Of a DNA stretch of 17,958 nt, positions 16,090 to 17,958 are shown one piece after another; the stretch's first letter is position 1; every line of letters starts with the position of its first letter. The stretch comes from Gammaproteobacteria bacterium. Its GTDB lineage: Bacteria > Pseudomonadota > Gammaproteobacteria > UBA9214. The stretch lies in assembly GCA_020027635.1 (NCBI GenBank), contig JAHKKL010000004.1, positions 1 through 17,958 of the forward strand. Direction: 5' to 3'. Under the pieces are notes generated by a model that saw nothing but the letters and a program-made list of their open reading frames with translations, searched no databases and had not been told where the DNA came from. Made by a program: the position numbers and the translations under genes.

Positions 16090-17628
16090 TCAGTCCTGCG
16101 CCGCTTGTGCGAACCAGGGGGCGCGTGCCGTCATGATCAGGGCGCCGGCCCGGGTCTCGTCCATCCCGCTGATATCCATCAGGTCGTCGATGGCCTGCTC
16201 GGCAAGATCCTCCATGGTCGTGATGCCCCGGCCGGCGAGTTCGAAGGCCAGTTCCCGGTCCATGCCCTCCATTTCCAGCAGGTCACGGGCCGGTTCCGCG
16301 TCGCCGATCTTCTCCTCCTTGATGATGGCCTGGGTGAGCAGCACGTCACGCGCGCGCCCCCGCAATTCATCGACGATCCCTTCCTCGAACTCCTCGATCT
16401 GCAGCAGTTCGCTCTTGGGGACGTAGACGATTTCCTCGATGGTGGAGAAGCCTTCCTGCACCAGGATGGCGGCGATCTCCTCGTCCACATCGAGTTGTTC
16501 CTTGAACAGCCGCTGCAGCTCCTGGGCCTCGGCCTCGCTCTTCTCCTCGGCCTGAGCCTCGTCCATGATGTTGAGCTCCCAGCCGGTCAGCTGGCTGGCG
16601 AGGCGCACGTTCTGGCCGGCGCGGCCGATCGCCTGCGAGAGCTGCTCCTCGGCAACCGCGATGTCCATGGTATGGGTCTCTTCATCGACCACGATGGAGG
16701 TGACCTCGGCCGGCGACATGGCATTGATGACGTACTGCGCGGGATTCGCATCCCAGAGGATGATGTCGACGCGTTCGCCGGAGAGCTCGGTGGAAACCGT
16801 CTGTACACGGGAGCCGCGCATGCCCACGCAGGCGCCGACCGGATCGATGCGCGGGTCATTGGACTTGACGGCGATCTTCGCGCGCAGGCCCGGGTCGCGC
16901 GCGGCCGAAATGATCTCGATCAGGCCCTGCCCCACCTCGGGAACCTCCAGCTTGAACAGCTCGATCAGGAATTCCGGGGCGACGCGCGTGACCAGCAACT
17001 GCGGCCCGCGCTGTTCGGCGCTGACTTCCTTCAGATAGCCGCGCAGGCGATCGCCGGGCCGCACCGCCTCACGGGGGATCATATGCTCGCGCGGGATGAT
17101 CGCCTCGGCATTGCTGCCGAGGTCGAGGTAGACGTTGCCGCGCTCGACGCGCTTGACCACGCCGGTCACCAGATCGCCGACGCGGTCCTTGTAGGCCTCC
17201 ACGACCTGCGCCCGCTCGGCCTCGCGCACCTTCTGCACGATGACCTGCTTGGCGGTCTGGGCGCCGATACGTCCGAAATCGACCGATTCCATCGGCTCCT
17301 CGATAAAGTCGCCGTGCGCGAGGTTCGGATCCCGCTGCCGTGCCTCGGCCAGGGTGATCTGACGCTCGGCATTCTCATACACCAGCACCTCCACCTCGCC
17401 CGGTTGCGGCGCCTGCTCGGCGAGCGTCTCGTCGATCACCTGCCAGCGGCGGAAGGTTTGATAGGCTCCGGTTTTGCGGTCGATGGCGACACGCGCATCG
17501 ATCTCGCTGCCGTGGCGCTTGCGGGTGGCGGTCGCCAGCGCGGCCTCGATCGCCTGGAAAATGAGCTCCTTGTCGATACCCTTCTCGTTGGATACCGCCT
17601 CGACGACCAGCAAGATCTCTTTGTCCAT
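16090..17628 (-). CDS. nusA: Transcription termination/antitermination factor NusA
   Basis: This 512-residue NusA binds RNA polymerase and nascent RNA, affecting pausing, termination and rRNA antitermination. It has the N-terminal polymerase-binding domain (MDKEILLVVEAVSNEKGI, about 1-130), an S1 domain (about 148-205), and KH1 and KH2 with the GxxG-type loops CVGMRGSRVQ (267-276) and AIGRAGQNVR (333-342). Two C-terminal acidic repeats follow, at about 365-430 and 440-505. Two repeats are the gammaproteobacterial form that interacts with alpha-CTD and lambda N. The ATG has GGAGG 7 bases upstream. The gene follows rimP by 22 bases and precedes infB by 22, in the standard operon order. Confidence 0.98.
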   Translation of the reverse strand: MDKEILLVVEAVSNEKGIDKELIFQAIEAALATATRKRHGSEIDARVAIDRKTGAYQTFRRWQVIDETLAEQAPQPGEVEVLVYENAERQITLAEARQRDPNLAHGDFIEEPMESVDFGRIGAQTAKQVIVQKVREAERAQVVEAYKDRVGDLVTGVVKRVERGNVYLDLGSNAEAIIPREHMIPREAVRPGDRLRGYLKEVSAEQRGPQLLVTRVAPEFLIELFKLEVPEVGQGLIEIISAARDPGLRAKIAVKSNDPRIDPVGACVGMRGSRVQTVSTELSGERVDIILWDANPAQYVINAMSPAEVTSIVVDEETHTMDIAVAEEQLSQAIGRAGQNVRLASQLTGWELNIMDEAQAEEKSEAEAQELQRLFKEQLDVDEEIAAILVQEGFSTIEEIVYVPKSELLQIEEFEEGIVDELRGRARDVLLTQAIIKEEKIGDAEPARDLLEMEGMDRELAFELAGRGITTMEDLAEQAIDDLMDISGMDETRAGALIMTARAPWFAQAAQD

Positions 17629-17650
17629 TCCAAAACCTCCAAATATTGGC

Positions 17651-17958
17651 TCAGTATTCCGGAACCAAACGTGCCTGTTCGATCTGGTCCAGCGCCAGGA
17701 TGACTTCCTCGCCGTCCTGTTCCATCACGACATTTTCACCTTCGAGCCGCAGCAGGCGGCCCTGGTACTTGCGCCGCCCCTCCTGCGGGCAGGCCAGGCG
17801 CAGTTTCACCAGACTCCCGGCAAACCGCTCGTAGTCCTCCCGCTTGAACAGCAACCGGTCAAGCCCGGGCGAGGACACCTCCAGGGTGTAATGGCCGGTT
17901 ATCGGGTCGTTCACGTCCAGCAGCCCGCTGACCTGGTAACTCACCCGCTCGCAATCGT
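17651..17958 (-). CDS. rimP: Ribosome maturation factor RimP, 3' part
   Basis: These are the last 101 residues of RimP; the 5' part is beyond the window edge. The segment DCERVSYQVSGLLDV, the family's DPITGHYTLEVSSPGLDR signature and the terminal Sm-like domain ending in ARLVPEY all match E. coli RimP closely. RimP binds the free 30S subunit and helps its assembly. The reading frame continues open through 17958, so the GTG at 17944 is an internal codon, not the start. It heads the nusA-infB operon as expected. Confidence 0.96.
   Translation of the reverse strand, partial: DCERVSYQVSGLLDVNDPITGHYTLEVSSPGLDRLLFKREDYERFAGSLVKLRLACPQEGRRKYQGRLLRLEGENVVMEQDGEEVILALDQIEQARLVPEY

Noticed and set aside
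15730..17703. 657-codon open frame on the plus strand opposite infB and nusA
   Set aside because: It runs antisense across two conserved genes and their spacer, with no recognisable domain; it is a consequence of third-position GC bias.

Overview
The window is from the chromosome of a GC-rich gammaproteobacterium. The best guess is a deep-branching, Chromatiales- or Xanthomonadales-like lineage rather than an enteric. The grounds are that the rpoN cluster carries HPr kinase, a mannose-type EIIA, HPr and Enzyme I behind ptsN, and that pmbA/yjgA are paired divergently as in other gammaproteobacteria. Taxonomy is inferred from gene order and protein character only.

Left part (1-7104, plus strand): the 3' end of lptB, then rpoN, hpf, ptsN, hprK, rapZ, a mannose-family EIIA, ptsH (HPr) and ptsI (Enzyme I). 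From ptsN to HPr the genes overlap by 4 bases or abut, so they form one tight transcription unit. The set combines sigma-54, ribosome hibernation and a phosphotransferase relay. The relay has EI, HPr with both His15 and Ser46, two EIIA proteins and HPr kinase, but no sugar-transporting EIIB/EIIC, so its role is probably regulatory. The only sizeable gap inside the PTS block (5256-5361) holds a possible promoter and nested inverted repeats directly before the ptsI ribosome binding site.

Middle (7130-9512): pmbA (tldE, minus) converges on ptsI and is divergent from yjgA (darP, plus). Between pmbA and yjgA lies a 114-bp palindromic element with 23-bp perfect terminal inverted repeats, resembling a MITE or REP-like element. 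After yjgA there is a cluster of three REP-type palindromes and the intrinsic terminator of pnp.

Right part (9513-17958, all minus): the classic rimP-nusA-infB-rbfA-truB-rpsO-pnp transcription-translation operon, read from right to left, with rimP cut by the window edge. rpsO has its own recognisable sigma-70-type promoter. The truB-rpsO spacer also holds a 57-bp hairpin repeat and a near-exact second copy of the last bases of truB.

The coding content is conserved core genome. I found no CRISPR array, tRNA, rRNA, prophage, transposase gene or defence system. The points worth a second look are in the intergenic DNA and in the make-up of the PTS/HprK module. No gene-free stretch exceeds 300 bases.
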